Assembly: GCA_023476565.1 (NCBI GenBank)
Contig: JAMCVZ010000041.1
Location: 1-64,000 of the forward strand
From: Nitrospirota bacterium
Lineage (GTDB): Bacteria; Nitrospirota; Thermodesulfovibrionia; Thermodesulfovibrionales; Dissulfurispiraceae
Direction: 5' to 3'
Length of the DNA: 64,000 nucleotides
Every line of letters starts with the position of its first letter. Positions within the stretch are counted from its first letter, which is position 1. The position numbers and the translations under genes were made by a program. Of the stretch, positions 17,333 through 25,843 are shown piece after piece. Below the pieces are notes generated by a model, which saw only the letters and a list, made by a program, of their open reading frames with translations, was not told the DNA's origin and ran no database searches.

Positions 17333-18058
17333 TTAAAATAAAAGCAGCTTTACGCAGGCGCCCACGATCAGGACGAATACCCATTTCGCAAACTGTTTTT
17401 CATGGATGCGGCTGTTGAGCCATTTGCCGGTCATGCCCCCGAGGAACATCAGCGGAAGGAGGTACAGCTCTATTGTCCAGAGTCTGCTGTTCAGCATTCC
17501 CAAACCCGTGAACATGCTGACCTTGGTAATGTCCTGAGCCAGGAAGACTACGACAAGCGTACCCACGAAGTATGCCTTTGAAAGCCGGCCTGTAAAGTAC
17601 GTGGAAATGAAGACCCCGCCGGAATTGGCCAATGCCGATGCCAGGCCGCCGACAATGCCGATAAAGGTGCTCTTTATCAAATTCGGTTTCCCGGGAGAGC
17701 GGAAAAAAAATTTCCTCATTAGTTCGCTGCCGACGTATAACAAGCCTATGATGCCGATAACACGGCGCGCGGTTGCGGGGGTGAACCACTGCAGAAGGAG
17801 GGTTCCCGCCACCGCTCCGAGCAGGCAGGGAAGCGCCAGTGCCAGGACGTCGCTCGTATCCCACTGGCGCCGGTACTGGTAGATTGCGGTAAAGTCGGTA
17901 AACAGCATCATGGGTGCTACCAGCACAACAGCCTCTTTGGGGTCCATCACCAGTGCGAGGATAGGCGTTAAAAAAATGCCTGCCCCGATCCCGAACCCGC
18001 TTTTGAGAACCCCGGCGAAAAAGGCTACAAGAGCCAGAACAGCGTGAAGCAAGCTCAT
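17333..18058 (-). CDS. TSUP (TauE/SafE-type) anion exporter
   Basis: The 241-residue membrane protein has about eight helices arranged as two repeats, the layout of the TSUP family. It carries the family opening GFGIGAGIFLTPIL with a related second half, GGVFISTYF. TauE/SafE members export sulfite, sulfoacetate or related organosulfur anions, or take up sulfonates. It is last in the minus-strand run with the second ABC importer and the sulfolactate genes. Export of the sulfite released by SuyAB is therefore a natural role, though inferred from position. Confidence 0.85.
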   Translation of the reverse strand: MSLLHAVLALVAFFAGVLKSGFGIGAGIFLTPILALVMDPKEAVVLVAPMMLFTDFTAIYQYRRQWDTSDVLALALPCLLGAVAGTLLLQWFTPATARRVIGIIGLLYVGSELMRKFFFRSPGKPNLIKSTFIGIVGGLASALANSGGVFISTYFTGRLSKAYFVGTLVVVFLAQDITKVSMFTGLGMLNSRLWTIELYLLPLMFLGGMTGKWLNSRIHEKQFAKWVFVLIVGACVKLLLF

Positions 18059-18151
18059 ATGTCCTGCTGTGCAAACCCGCAGGGGCTCTTCGATCCGAAT
18101 ATTACCGTACAGCTTGCCGCCCGGCAGCCCGGGAGCAGCAACCCCTTTCCG

Positions 18152-19036
18152 CTACTCACTAAGGACACACATTCCCCACTTTCTCACGGTGCGGTTTTCG
18201 ATATTGCGGAATATGAGGTTTTCCACGCTGATGCCGATAAGAATAACCGTCAGCAGCCCGGCAAAAACATAGGCCACTTCCATTTCGTTCTTGTTCTCAT
18301 AAATGAACCACCCCAGACCGCCCTGCCCTGAGCTGACGCCGAACACGAGCTCTGCGGCGATCAGTGTACGCCATGCAAAGGCCCAGCCGATTTTAATTCC
18401 GGTCAGAATGGAGGGGAAAGCCGCCGGGACAAGGATTTTCGATATATACCCCCACCCGGAAAGGCCGTAGTTGTGGCCCACCATACGCAGGGTGTTGCTC
18501 ACGCCGCGGAACCCTGAATGCATATTGAGTGACACCGGCCATAAGACAGAATGGATCAATACGAAAATGATGCTGAAATTGCCGAGGCCGAACCACAGCA
18601 GGGAGAGCGGTAAAAGCGCGATGGCCGGCAGCGGGTTGAACATCGAAGTGAGCGTGTCCAGAAAGTCCGAACCGATGCGCGAGCTTACCGCAAAGATGGT
18701 CATCACTGTAGCCAGCGCAATGCCGGCAGCATAGCCCATCACCAGCAGCTTGAGCGAAACCATGGTGCGCGACAGAAGCCCTCCGTGGACCAGCGCATCA
18801 AAGAATGCGATGATAGTATCCTTGAAGGTCGGGAATATCAGGGGATTATCGGCCCATAACGCATAGCCCTGCCATAGGGCGGCCAGGAGCAGCAGGATAA
18901 CCGATTTGCGCAGGACGCTTATGTTGCTGATCTTCTCCCACAGGGTCAGCGGCTGGCGTATATCGCCTATCTTTCCCGCATCGAGTGTTTCGCGTATATA
19001 CTCCGGGCGCTCTGATAAGACATATTCATCTGGCAT
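18152..19036 (-). CDS. Sulfonate-type (SsuC/TauC-like) ABC transporter permease
   Basis: A 294-residue permease with an N-terminal cytoplasmic stretch of about 40 residues, then six helices. The EAA loop reads GLSGWGYISKILVPAAFPSI. ATG 19036 overlaps the ATPase gene by 11 bases and follows GGAGAGAG. It is paralogous to the permease at 11744-12502 but has a longer N-terminus. It works with the adjacent ATPase and binding protein. Confidence 0.88.
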   Translation of the reverse strand: MPDEYVLSERPEYIRETLDAGKIGDIRQPLTLWEKISNISVLRKSVILLLLAALWQGYALWADNPLIFPTFKDTIIAFFDALVHGGLLSRTMVSLKLLVMGYAAGIALATVMTIFAVSSRIGSDFLDTLTSMFNPLPAIALLPLSLLWFGLGNFSIIFVLIHSVLWPVSLNMHSGFRGVSNTLRMVGHNYGLSGWGYISKILVPAAFPSILTGIKIGWAFAWRTLIAAELVFGVSSGQGGLGWFIYENKNEMEVAYVFAGLLTVILIGISVENLIFRNIENRTVRKWGMCVLSE

Positions 19037-19850
19037 GGCTCTCTCCTTCCTCTATTACGTCTGCAAAAAGCATCTTGTGTATTTTGTCCTGCAAATCTGC
19101 AAATTCAGGCTGGTCCTGCGTCTGGTAGCCGTGCATGTGGCTGTTGAATTCCGCCTTCACCTGTCCGGGATGCGGTGAGAGGAGCAGGATGCGGGTGCCG
19201 ATAATAATGGCCTCTACTATCGAGTGCGTTACGAACAGCACCGTGAACTTCGTATCCTCCCAAAGCTGCAGGAGCTCTTCCTGCATCTTGCGGCGGGTCA
19301 GGGCGTCCAGGGCAGCAAAGGGCTCATCCATCAGGAGTATATCCGGCTCCATCGCCATGGCCCGGGCAATCGCCACCCTTTGCTTCATGCCGCCGGAAAG
19401 CATATGCGGGAATACGTCGGAGAACTGTGTCAGTTTGACCTTTTCGAGATATGACATCGCCTTTTCTTCCATCGCGCGCTTATTCATAGTGCCGGCGATC
19501 TTCAAAGGGAACAGGATATTCTCTTTGATCGTTTTCCACGGTATCAGTTGATCGAATTCCTGGAACACCATCATACGGTCAGGACCCGGCTCGACCACCT
19601 CATCCCCCCGCAGGGATATTTTGCCCTCAACCGGCTTTATGTAGCCGCCGACAGCCTTGAGCAGGGTCGACTTTCCGCAGCCTGAGGGCCCGAGCAGAAC
19701 AAAACGGTCTGACTTGCAGACATCGAAGTCCACCCGGTATGTTGCGGTGACCAGGTGCTCCTTTGTCTTATACTGCAGGGTCACCCCCCTGACATTCAGG
19801 AGCGGAGCAGCCAGGGCACCTTGATTCCGACTGGTTGAATCCAGACTCAT
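19026..19850 (-). CDS. Sulfonate-type (SsuB/TauB-like) ABC transporter ATP-binding protein
   Basis: A 274-residue ABC ATPase from ATG 19850, two bases after the binding-protein stop and preceded by GGGGAG. Walker A is GPSGCGKST, the Q-loop is VFQEFDQLIPW, the signature is SGGMKQR, Walker B is LLMDEPFAALD and the switch His is in FVTHSIVEA. An upstream in-frame start at 19901 lies inside the previous gene and is less likely. It energises the importer that belongs to the sulfolactate cluster. Confidence 0.9.
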   Translation of the reverse strand: MSLDSTSRNQGALAAPLLNVRGVTLQYKTKEHLVTATYRVDFDVCKSDRFVLLGPSGCGKSTLLKAVGGYIKPVEGKISLRGDEVVEPGPDRMMVFQEFDQLIPWKTIKENILFPLKIAGTMNKRAMEEKAMSYLEKVKLTQFSDVFPHMLSGGMKQRVAIARAMAMEPDILLMDEPFAALDALTRRKMQEELLQLWEDTKFTVLFVTHSIVEAIIIGTRILLLSPHPGQVKAEFNSHMHGYQTQDQPEFADLQDKIHKMLFADVIEEGESHAR

Positions 19851-19852
19851 AA

Positions 19853-20881
19853 TTAGCTCCCCGGAAGGTTGTGCACATTCGGGAAGAACATGTCCTTCCA
19901 TGTGCCCGGTTTAACTTTGATCGCACCGACCCTGTACATAAAGTCGGCATACTTCATTACATTGAGCGGCGTTATGGTGAATTGTATCAGAGGATCGCTC
20001 ATCATCTTGTAGATTTCATCGACCGACTGCTTTGTTTTGGTGATCTCGACATAGCTTTTTGCCGCTGCGTGCTTATCCTTATTGATCATGTTTATCGCCT
20101 CTTCCATGGCAGCGACTACGGCAGCATACGTCTTCGGATTGGCTTTACGGTATTCGCTCGTGGTCCAGACGAGATTAAACGAAGCCGGACCGCCCAGAAC
20201 ATCATAAGAGTTTACTATGGTGCGCACCCCGTGCTTCTCAAGCTCCTGGTACTGGAACGGGGGAGCGGTAAAGTGTCCGGAAATCTCCGACTTGCCGGAA
20301 AGGAGGGCTGTCATCCCGTCAGGATGCGCCATGGTTACGGTCAGGTGGTCGAGCTTCTGGTAATTGGCATCTCCGAAAGCCTTTGCAGCAGCCATCTGCA
20401 GGGTAACCGCCTGGATCGATACTTTTACCGCGGGGAGCGCAATACGGTCGCTTTCAGTAAAGTCCTTGATGTTCTTTACCTTCGGGTTGGAGGTGTTAAG
20501 GTAAAGGGGCATGGAGTTGATCGAGCCCAGCGCCTTAACATCGAAATTCCCTTTTGTTTTCGCCCATATCTTGATCATCGGGGCAACACCGCCTGAAACA
20601 AAATCCAGGCTTTTTGAAAGGAGCGCGTCATTCATATCAGCGCCGCCTGCCAGGGTCTTCCACGTTACGGTAATATCGCCCAAACCTGCCGCTTTCGCAT
20701 GCCTTTCAACCAGCTTGTACTTTTCCATAATCATAAGCGGCAGGTAGCTGATGCCGTATTGCCTTGCGAACCTTACCTCCTTATCCTCTGCAAAAGCCTG
20801 TCCAAAGGCCCCGCCCAGGACAAACACTCCGATAGCAGCAACCAGAATAAAGCTTAAATACTTAACGTTACACCTTCCCAT
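19853..20881 (-). CDS. Sulfonate-type ABC transporter substrate-binding protein
   Basis: A 342-residue secreted protein of the NMT1/SsuA-TauA type. Its signal peptide has a hydrophobic core at residues 8-28 and an AFAED cleavage region. The mature part shows VRFARQYGISYLPLMIMEKYKL and SKSLDFVSGGVAPMI. GGAGGAAGAC precedes the ATG. It lies 38 bases after the fumarase beta gene, so it is probably in the same transcript. The ligand is presumably the C3 sulfonate degraded by the upstream genes (sulfolactate, or a reduced precursor). That is inferred from the operon. Confidence 0.88.
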   Translation of the reverse strand: MGRCNVKYLSFILVAAIGVFVLGGAFGQAFAEDKEVRFARQYGISYLPLMIMEKYKLVERHAKAAGLGDITVTWKTLAGGADMNDALLSKSLDFVSGGVAPMIKIWAKTKGNFDVKALGSINSMPLYLNTSNPKVKNIKDFTESDRIALPAVKVSIQAVTLQMAAAKAFGDANYQKLDHLTVTMAHPDGMTALLSGKSEISGHFTAPPFQYQELEKHGVRTIVNSYDVLGGPASFNLVWTTSEYRKANPKTYAAVVAAMEEAINMINKDKHAAAKSYVEITKTKQSVDEIYKMMSDPLIQFTITPLNVMKYADFMYRVGAIKVKPGTWKDMFFPNVHNLPGS

Positions 20882-20919
20882 GTCTTCCTCCCTTTCTGTC
20901 GATCAAAGTCTTCATGTCG

Positions 20920-21507
20920 TTACACACCAAGCTTCTTATAGATTTCCGGAAGCCGCCTGACCGCCTCGGCCTTAACTTCCTCGTAAAGATGCCGGCCGTG
21001 ACTGTCCATGGCCACGGTCAGGGGGCCGAAGTTCTTTACCCTGAACTGGTAGAGGGCCTCGGGGTGCAGATGCTCCCAGTAGACGGCCTCCACCTCCTCG
21101 ATCTGCCGGGTTTCCAGGGCCGCCGACCCGCCGACGATCGCAAGGTAAACGGCCCCGTACTTCACCATGGCATCCAGGCTTCCCTGGTAAAGTCCGCCCT
21201 TGCCGATGATGGCCCGCACGCCGTACCTCCTGATCAGCTCCGGCGTGAAGCGCTCCATGCGCGTGCTCGTGGTGGTGCCCACGCAAATCTTCTCCCACTT
21301 GTCCCCGGCCTTGCGCAGGCTCGGTGCGGTATGGATGCAGGGCGCGCCTGCCAGGCTGACCGGGGGCTCGTGGTTTTGGTCAAACATATAAATCTGGGTC
21401 AAATCACGGATGCCGAAGAGCAGGCCGTCGAAGGTGACGATGTCCCCGGCCCTGAGTTTCCTGATCTCCTCTTCGGAAAAAGGCGATTTAAGATGATATT
21501 CCGCCAT
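20920..21507 (-). CDS. Class I (Fe-S) fumarase/tartrate dehydratase-type hydratase, beta subunit
   Basis: A 195-residue protein from ATG 21507 (GGAGAAAAGAGACC upstream), matching the C-terminal catalytic half of class I fumarases and TtdB. Motifs are AGDIVTFDG, GAPCIHTAPSLRK, GTTTSTRMERFTP and IIGKGGLYQGS. It pairs with the alpha subunit 20 bases upstream. The known reactions are hydration of fumarate to L-malate or dehydration of tartrate. Because it sits between bc-type genes and a sulfonate importer, an anionic sulfonate analogue such as sulfoacrylate is a possible substrate. That is a hypothesis only. Confidence 0.87.
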   Translation of the reverse strand: MAEYHLKSPFSEEEIRKLRAGDIVTFDGLLFGIRDLTQIYMFDQNHEPPVSLAGAPCIHTAPSLRKAGDKWEKICVGTTTSTRMERFTPELIRRYGVRAIIGKGGLYQGSLDAMVKYGAVYLAIVGGSAALETRQIEEVEAVYWEHLHPEALYQFRVKNFGPLTVAMDSHGRHLYEEVKAEAVRRLPEIYKKLGV

Positions 21508-21527
21508 GGTCTCTTTTCTCCTCGTAG

Positions 21528-22409
21528 TTAGTAACCATACTCGACGCTCCCGTCGGGACGTATGACGGCCCTGGCGCGTCTGGCCGGCCAGCACTGGGTG
21601 TTCACAGCAACCGGGTTCTGGGTGATGTGGGTGTAGGCCATCTCAATGTGCACGGCGAGTGTGGATACGTCCCCGCCCAGGCCCATGGGACCGCGTCCGG
21701 TGGCGTTGATGGCCTCCTCCAGTTCCTCTTCCATCGCGGCGATTTGCGGATCGGGGTTGCGCCGGCCCACGGGCCGCAGGATGGCGTCCTTGGCCAGCTT
21801 CACGACCAGGTCGGCAGTGCCGCCGATGCCGACGCCGATGATGCCCGGCGGACAGGGATTGGCCCCGCTCTCGACAACCGCGTCGAGGACGAATTTTTTC
21901 AGGGCCTTCACCCCGTGGGCCGGATAGAACATCTGCATCTTGCTCATGTTCTCCGAGCCCGAGCCCTTGGGCGCCATGAGGATGTCCAGAGTGTCGGAAT
22001 CCTCCTGGAAGTCCCAATAAATAACCGGCAGCCCCACGCCCACCGAGGTTTGGGGATTAACCCTCGTCAGGGGATGCGTCGAGCTGCTCCGGAAGGGAAA
22101 TTCGAGTGTCGCCCTTTTGGCCCCCTCGTAAAGGCATTTTTTGATCCTGGCGCCGTTCCAGGGAAAGGCAGAGCCGATCTTGACCTTATAGATGGGCAGG
22201 CCCGTGTCCTGGCAGATGAGCGTCTTGTCCCGGTCTGCAATTTCGATCGTCCTGAATATCGCCTCGAAGACCGACCGCGCCGTAGGCTTTGTCTCCCGGT
22301 CATACGCCTTCTTGAGGGCCGCCCTCACGTCCGGCGGCAGATCGCACAATGCCCGTATGTACGTTTGCTTCGCTGCTTCTTCAACGATCCGGTAGTCGAA
22401 GTCTTTCAT
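21528..22409 (-). CDS. Class I (Fe-S) fumarase/tartrate dehydratase-type hydratase, alpha subunit
   Basis: A 293-residue protein homologous to TtdA and the N-terminal half of class I fumarase. Three cluster cysteines are visible: Cys66 in ICQDTGLP, one in SGANPCPPGIIG and one in NTQCWPARR. Together they would bind the 4Fe-4S cluster that activates the substrate hydroxyl. VGIGGTADL and GRGPMGLGG are further family motifs. The start overlaps the cytochrome b stop (ATGA). Fumarate is the default substrate, and the operon context leaves room for a sulfonated analogue. Confidence 0.9.
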   Translation of the reverse strand: MKDFDYRIVEEAAKQTYIRALCDLPPDVRAALKKAYDRETKPTARSVFEAIFRTIEIADRDKTLICQDTGLPIYKVKIGSAFPWNGARIKKCLYEGAKRATLEFPFRSSSTHPLTRVNPQTSVGVGLPVIYWDFQEDSDTLDILMAPKGSGSENMSKMQMFYPAHGVKALKKFVLDAVVESGANPCPPGIIGVGIGGTADLVVKLAKDAILRPVGRRNPDPQIAAMEEELEEAINATGRGPMGLGGDVSTLAVHIEMAYTHITQNPVAVNTQCWPARRARAVIRPDGSVEYGY

Positions 22410-23902
22410 CTGGTTATCGCCTCCTCTGATTTTAACCCCACCTCACCTCCCCTTACGTTAAGGGGAGGAAGGGAGGGGTTATCGGCCTTGCTCTTTAGGA
22501 CGTCCTGCCCCTTCACGATCTTCATGGGATACTTACTGAAGTCGAGGGCCGCCAGGAACCCGGCCAAAGCCTGGAGGTCCTTGTCCGGTAGCTCGTACCC
22601 GGGCATGATCGACCAGGAGTGCACGGCCTGCGGATTCTTCACAAATTTGGACAGGTAGTCGATACTTTTGCCTTTTGCCGCGATGTTTGCCAGGTCGGGT
22701 CCGGTCCGGTGCCCGCCCCTGCCCTGAATCTGGTGGCAGTACGCGCACTCCCGGTCGGCATAAACGTGCAGCCCCCTCTCCTCAAGCGCCGTGAGCTGGC
22801 GGTCAGGGACCGGGATAACGTCGCCATAGGGCTTGACACCGGCAAAGGCCATGAGGCTCAAGTAAACGATTCCCATAACGGCAGTAATGCCGGCGGACAT
22901 GGAGAGAGGACGGTCAGCCGGACCTGATATCTTACCGGATATCTGTGGCCTCCCCAGGAACGGCACGGAGAAGATGAGGATGCTGCCGAGTGCGAAGAAA
23001 GCCAGGCTGACAATGCCTTCCCAGGGCCCCGAGAAGTAGGTCAGGAGTTGGAATATCCACATATAGTACCATTCGGGCCTCGGCAGGTAAGCATCGATGA
23101 TAGTTCCTGCGATATCCTCCCGCGGAATGCTGCCTATGATAGACAATCCGGTCAGGACAAGAAAAGCCACAGCAAAGACGGAAAGGCTACGGAAGGCATG
23201 TTCCGGATAGAAGCGATAGAGCCTGTCCTCCTGTCCGGAATTTGTATCATTATCTGCGCCGGCATGCCCCCCGGCCAGGCCGTGGATGCGCACAAGATAG
23301 ATGTGGAAGACGGCAAAGGCGGCGAGCAATGCGGGGAGCAGCAGGGTATGGATTGCATAAAACCTGGTCAGCGTCAGCCCGGTCACCGCATCGCCGCCGC
23401 GGATGGCCCTGGTGATGAAGTCGCCGATCACCGGGATGCCTTTCGGGATGTTGGTGCCGACCACGGTGGCCCAATAGGCCTTCATGTCCCAGGGGAGCAG
23501 ATAGCCGGTGAAGCCGAGGCCGAGCGTCACCAGGAGCAGGAATACGCCGCATATCCAGGTCAGTTCCCTGGGCGCCTTGTAGCTGCCCGAAAAAAAGACG
23601 GACAGGAGATGGACGCATACGACAAGGACCATCGCGCTCGCGCCCCAGTGATGCAGCCCGCGCAGGATCGACCCGGCGGACACCTCTTTCATGATGTAAT
23701 CGATCGATTGGTAAGCTTTGTCCGGCGAGGGGTTGTAGTACATCGCCAGGAAGATGCCGGTCACGGACATGAGGCCGAACAGGAGGAGGCACAGACTACC
23801 GAGTGTGGCCGACCAGCCTGTCTCCGGCGGAAGCTTCTTGAAAAAGAAGGGTTTCAGGTAAGGCCCCCAGCCTATGCGGTCAGGGAGTACATTATTGGCC
23901 AT
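22406..23902 (-). CDS. Cytochrome b of a bc-type complex with C-terminal cytochrome c domain
   Basis: The 498-residue membrane protein combines three parts. Residues about 1-215 are the four-helix cytochrome b core with heme histidines in LRGLHHWGASAM...HLLSVF and IHTLLL...FHIYLVRIHG. A subunit-IV-like part follows with the quinol-site variant PRPEWYYMW. The C-terminus is a class I heme c domain, CAYCHQ near residue 390, with distal Met in SIMPGYELPD. Such b-c fusions occur in anaerobic bc complexes. The ATG is one base after the stop of the SdhB-Rieske gene, whose last codons supply the ribosome-binding site. It should accept quinol electrons and pass them to the Rieske centre and heme c. 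Confidence 0.92.
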   Translation of the reverse strand: MANNVLPDRIGWGPYLKPFFFKKLPPETGWSATLGSLCLLLFGLMSVTGIFLAMYYNPSPDKAYQSIDYIMKEVSAGSILRGLHHWGASAMVLVVCVHLLSVFFSGSYKAPRELTWICGVFLLLVTLGLGFTGYLLPWDMKAYWATVVGTNIPKGIPVIGDFITRAIRGGDAVTGLTLTRFYAIHTLLLPALLAAFAVFHIYLVRIHGLAGGHAGADNDTNSGQEDRLYRFYPEHAFRSLSVFAVAFLVLTGLSIIGSIPREDIAGTIIDAYLPRPEWYYMWIFQLLTYFSGPWEGIVSLAFFALGSILIFSVPFLGRPQISGKISGPADRPLSMSAGITAVMGIVYLSLMAFAGVKPYGDVIPVPDRQLTALEERGLHVYADRECAYCHQIQGRGGHRTGPDLANIAAKGKSIDYLSKFVKNPQAVHSWSIMPGYELPDKDLQALAGFLAALDFSKYPMKIVKGQDVLKSKADNPSLPPLNVRGGEVGLKSEEAITR

Positions 23903-23903
23903 T

Positions 23904-25184
23904 TCAGCCCACCTCCACGAGCAGATGATCGGAGTCTACCCTGAATGGATACCGGTCAAGCGGCTTTGGCGGCGGTCCGGCGATGACCTTGCCATTGCGG
24001 TCAAAGGCCCCGCCGTGGCAGGCGCAACGGAACCGGCCGGCATTGCCGTCCCACTTCACCATACAGCCCAGATGGGTGCAACTCGCTTTGAAGCAGATGA
24101 TTTCATCGCCGGTGCGGGAGACGAGTACCCGCTCCGCCACCTGCTGCGTGTACAGACCGTTCTTGGTCTCATAATTTATCTTTATCGTAGTGACATCGCC
24201 GACCGGGATACTGCTCAAAGAGGCCGCGGGAACCCAAAGTCTGGGTGTCCTGGCGCGTGTGGGTCCGACAAAAGCGGCGCCCACCACGCCTCCCACGCCC
24301 AGGGCCAGGCACGTACCGAGGAGGCCGACGCCGACCTGGCTGATAAAGGTCCTTCTATCCATATTGCCGGCCATATTGCCGGCCATAGAGCCAGCCATCT
24401 CGCTTGCGCAGGAAGGCTGCGCAACAGCCGGCTGTTCGGCTTCAATGGTTTCAGGCTTTGCTTTAATGTGCTTGAGGGCAAGGCGCTGGATATATTTGAT
24501 AGCTCTCGTGCCGCTGATCCGCTTGGGGCAGACCTCGGTGCAGTTGAACTCGGTCCGGCAATTGTAACAGGAGGCCAGGACCCGGTCGAGGCGCTCCTCG
24601 AAGAGACCGTCACGGCTGTCGGCCAGGAGGGTAAAAGCCCGGTTCAGGGCTGCCGGCCCTGCATAACCCTCATGGTAGTGACACATGGTGCAACTCGACA
24701 CGCAGCAGCCGCAGGCAATGCAATCCGTGGCCATGCCGATATCCTGCCGCTCCCGGGAGCCGGGCCGGATGACCGCCGGTTCGGTAGTCTCCTCCCGGGG
24801 TTCGTAGAACGGCAGCGCCTCCTCATATTTTTTAAAGAAAGGTTCCATGTCCACGACAAGGTCCTTGATAACCGGAAAGTGATTGAGCGGACGGATAGTT
24901 ACCTCCTTGCCCTGCGGGATGTGCGATACGTTGGTCTTGCAGGCCAGGCCTTCCTTCCCGTTGATGACCATGCCGCAGGAGCCGCACATGTTGACGCGGC
25001 ATGCAAAGCGAAAGGACAGGGTCGGGTCCTGCTCCCGCTGGATGCGCAGGAGCACATCCAGGATGGTGGTCGTAGTCTCATCCTGAATATTCAACACGTA
25101 ACTGTCGAAGTGGCCCTCGCCGCCTTGTTGCGGGTCATAGCGGAACACCTTGATATTGCGCACGCCCCCGGATGTCTGTGCCAT
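23904..25184 (-). CDS. Fusion of succinate dehydrogenase-type iron-sulfur subunit with a Rieske protein
   Basis: A 426-residue single reading frame. Residues about 1-230 form an SdhB/FrdB protein: a 2Fe-2S set CRVNMCGSCG...LAC, a 4Fe-4S set CIACGCCVSSC, and a third set CYNCRTEFNCTEVCP. A linker with the tandem MAGSMAGNMAGNM leads to DRRTFISQVGVGLLG, a Tat-like anchor helix. The C-terminal 100 residues are a Rieske domain with CTHLGC and CACHGG ligands. The SdhB part would be cytoplasmic and the Rieske part on the outer face. ATG 25184 follows GAGGAG, and a GTG at 25208 is an alternative. I see no internal stop and no ribosome-binding site before the Rieske part. Confidence 0.9.
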   Translation of the reverse strand: MAQTSGGVRNIKVFRYDPQQGGEGHFDSYVLNIQDETTTTILDVLLRIQREQDPTLSFRFACRVNMCGSCGMVINGKEGLACKTNVSHIPQGKEVTIRPLNHFPVIKDLVVDMEPFFKKYEEALPFYEPREETTEPAVIRPGSRERQDIGMATDCIACGCCVSSCTMCHYHEGYAGPAALNRAFTLLADSRDGLFEERLDRVLASCYNCRTEFNCTEVCPKRISGTRAIKYIQRLALKHIKAKPETIEAEQPAVAQPSCASEMAGSMAGNMAGNMDRRTFISQVGVGLLGTCLALGVGGVVGAAFVGPTRARTPRLWVPAASLSSIPVGDVTTIKINYETKNGLYTQQVAERVLVSRTGDEIICFKASCTHLGCMVKWDGNAGRFRCACHGGAFDRNGKVIAGPPPKPLDRYPFRVDSDHLLVEVG

Positions 25185-25198
25185 AAATCTATTCTCCT

Positions 25199-25276
25199 CG
25201 ACAAGCACCGGGGACAGTCCCTATTCTACGACTTCGTCCGTAAATAGGGACAGTCCCCTGTGTCCTGGTGCTTGTC
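25199..25276. repeat. Palindromic repeat family B, copy 2, extended hairpin within the operon
   Basis: The core GGGGACAGTCCCTATT (25210-25225) pairs with AATAGGGACAGTCCCC (25243-25258). Here the palindrome is extended by outer arms GACAAGCACC (25200-25209) and GGTGCTTGTC (25267-25276). It fills the gap between the membrane-anchor gene and the SdhB-Rieske gene and would form a strong hairpin in the operon mRNA. The core is nearly identical to the reverse complement of 40136-40184. Confidence 0.85.
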
Positions 25277-25618
25277 CTAGTAAATCGAAAACCATACTAA
25301 CCCCATAACCACCAACCCCAGACCGACCAGCCCCCCGACGAGGGCGCGGTGGTACTTGACCCCGACGATGTTGAAGTCAAGGAGGATAACCCTCAGGCCC
25401 AGCGTCGCGTGGAACGTAACCGCCAGCAACAGCAGGAACTGAATAAGCGGCCGGTACGTCAGCGTCACATGGAGGCCGAGCAGAACGATAACGGCCAGGG
25501 CCGAAATGCGCTGCCACAGCCAGGCCCACATGCCGATCCGGGTATTTCCCCTGCGGTGAGGGTCATACTCTCCCCAACTGAGGGGCTTGCGGTAGTTTAG
25601 AGAGCCATTTTTGATCAC
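25277..25618 (-). CDS. Succinate dehydrogenase/fumarate reductase-type cytochrome b membrane anchor
   Basis: A 113-residue protein with three hydrophobic helices. The N-terminal WAWLWQRISALAVIVLLGLH and the second-helix FHATLGLRVILLDF carry the arginine, serine and histidines typical of SdhC/SdhD heme b and quinone sites. It would anchor the flavoprotein and the SdhB part of the fusion. Only one small anchor gene is present, so the anchor may work as a dimer or lack the second subunit. It lies between the flavoprotein gene and the fusion gene. Confidence 0.82.
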   Translation of the reverse strand: MIKNGSLNYRKPLSWGEYDPHRRGNTRIGMWAWLWQRISALAVIVLLGLHVTLTYRPLIQFLLLLAVTFHATLGLRVILLDFNIVGVKYHRALVGGLVGLGLVVMGLVWFSIY

Positions 25619-25648
25619 GGAATCACTCCTTGCAAAAACAATTTTTCA

Positions 25649-25826
25649 CCACAGAGCACACAGAGATTACTGAAAATTCTAAATTCCAAGCACGAAATTC
25701 CAAACAAATTCGAAATCTCAAATTCAAATGATCCAAACAGGTTTTGGATTTTGAACATTCGGATTTGTTTAGGATTTAGAATTTCGGATTTAGGATTTCT
25801 CATTCTACGTGACCTCTGTGGTTAAT
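25649..25826. repeat. A+T-rich palindromic repeat (family C) nested in family-D arms
   Basis: The gap between the flavoprotein and anchor genes holds CACCACAGAGCACACAGAG (25649-25667) and the inverted arm GACCTCTGTGGTTAA (25810-25824). Inside them are alternating AAATTC/GAATTT blocks such as CAAACAAATTCGAAAT and TTTGTTTAGGATTTAG, which can fold back on each other. The inner unit recurs at 48434-48645. No gene is visible in this segment. Confidence 0.75.
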
Positions 25827-25843
25827 TCTCCTTTTCATTCTTC

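Noticed and set aside
23874-25247. 457-codon + strand ORF opposite the SdhB-Rieske fusion
   Set aside because: It is antisense to conserved cysteine motifs and has no domain pattern of its own.
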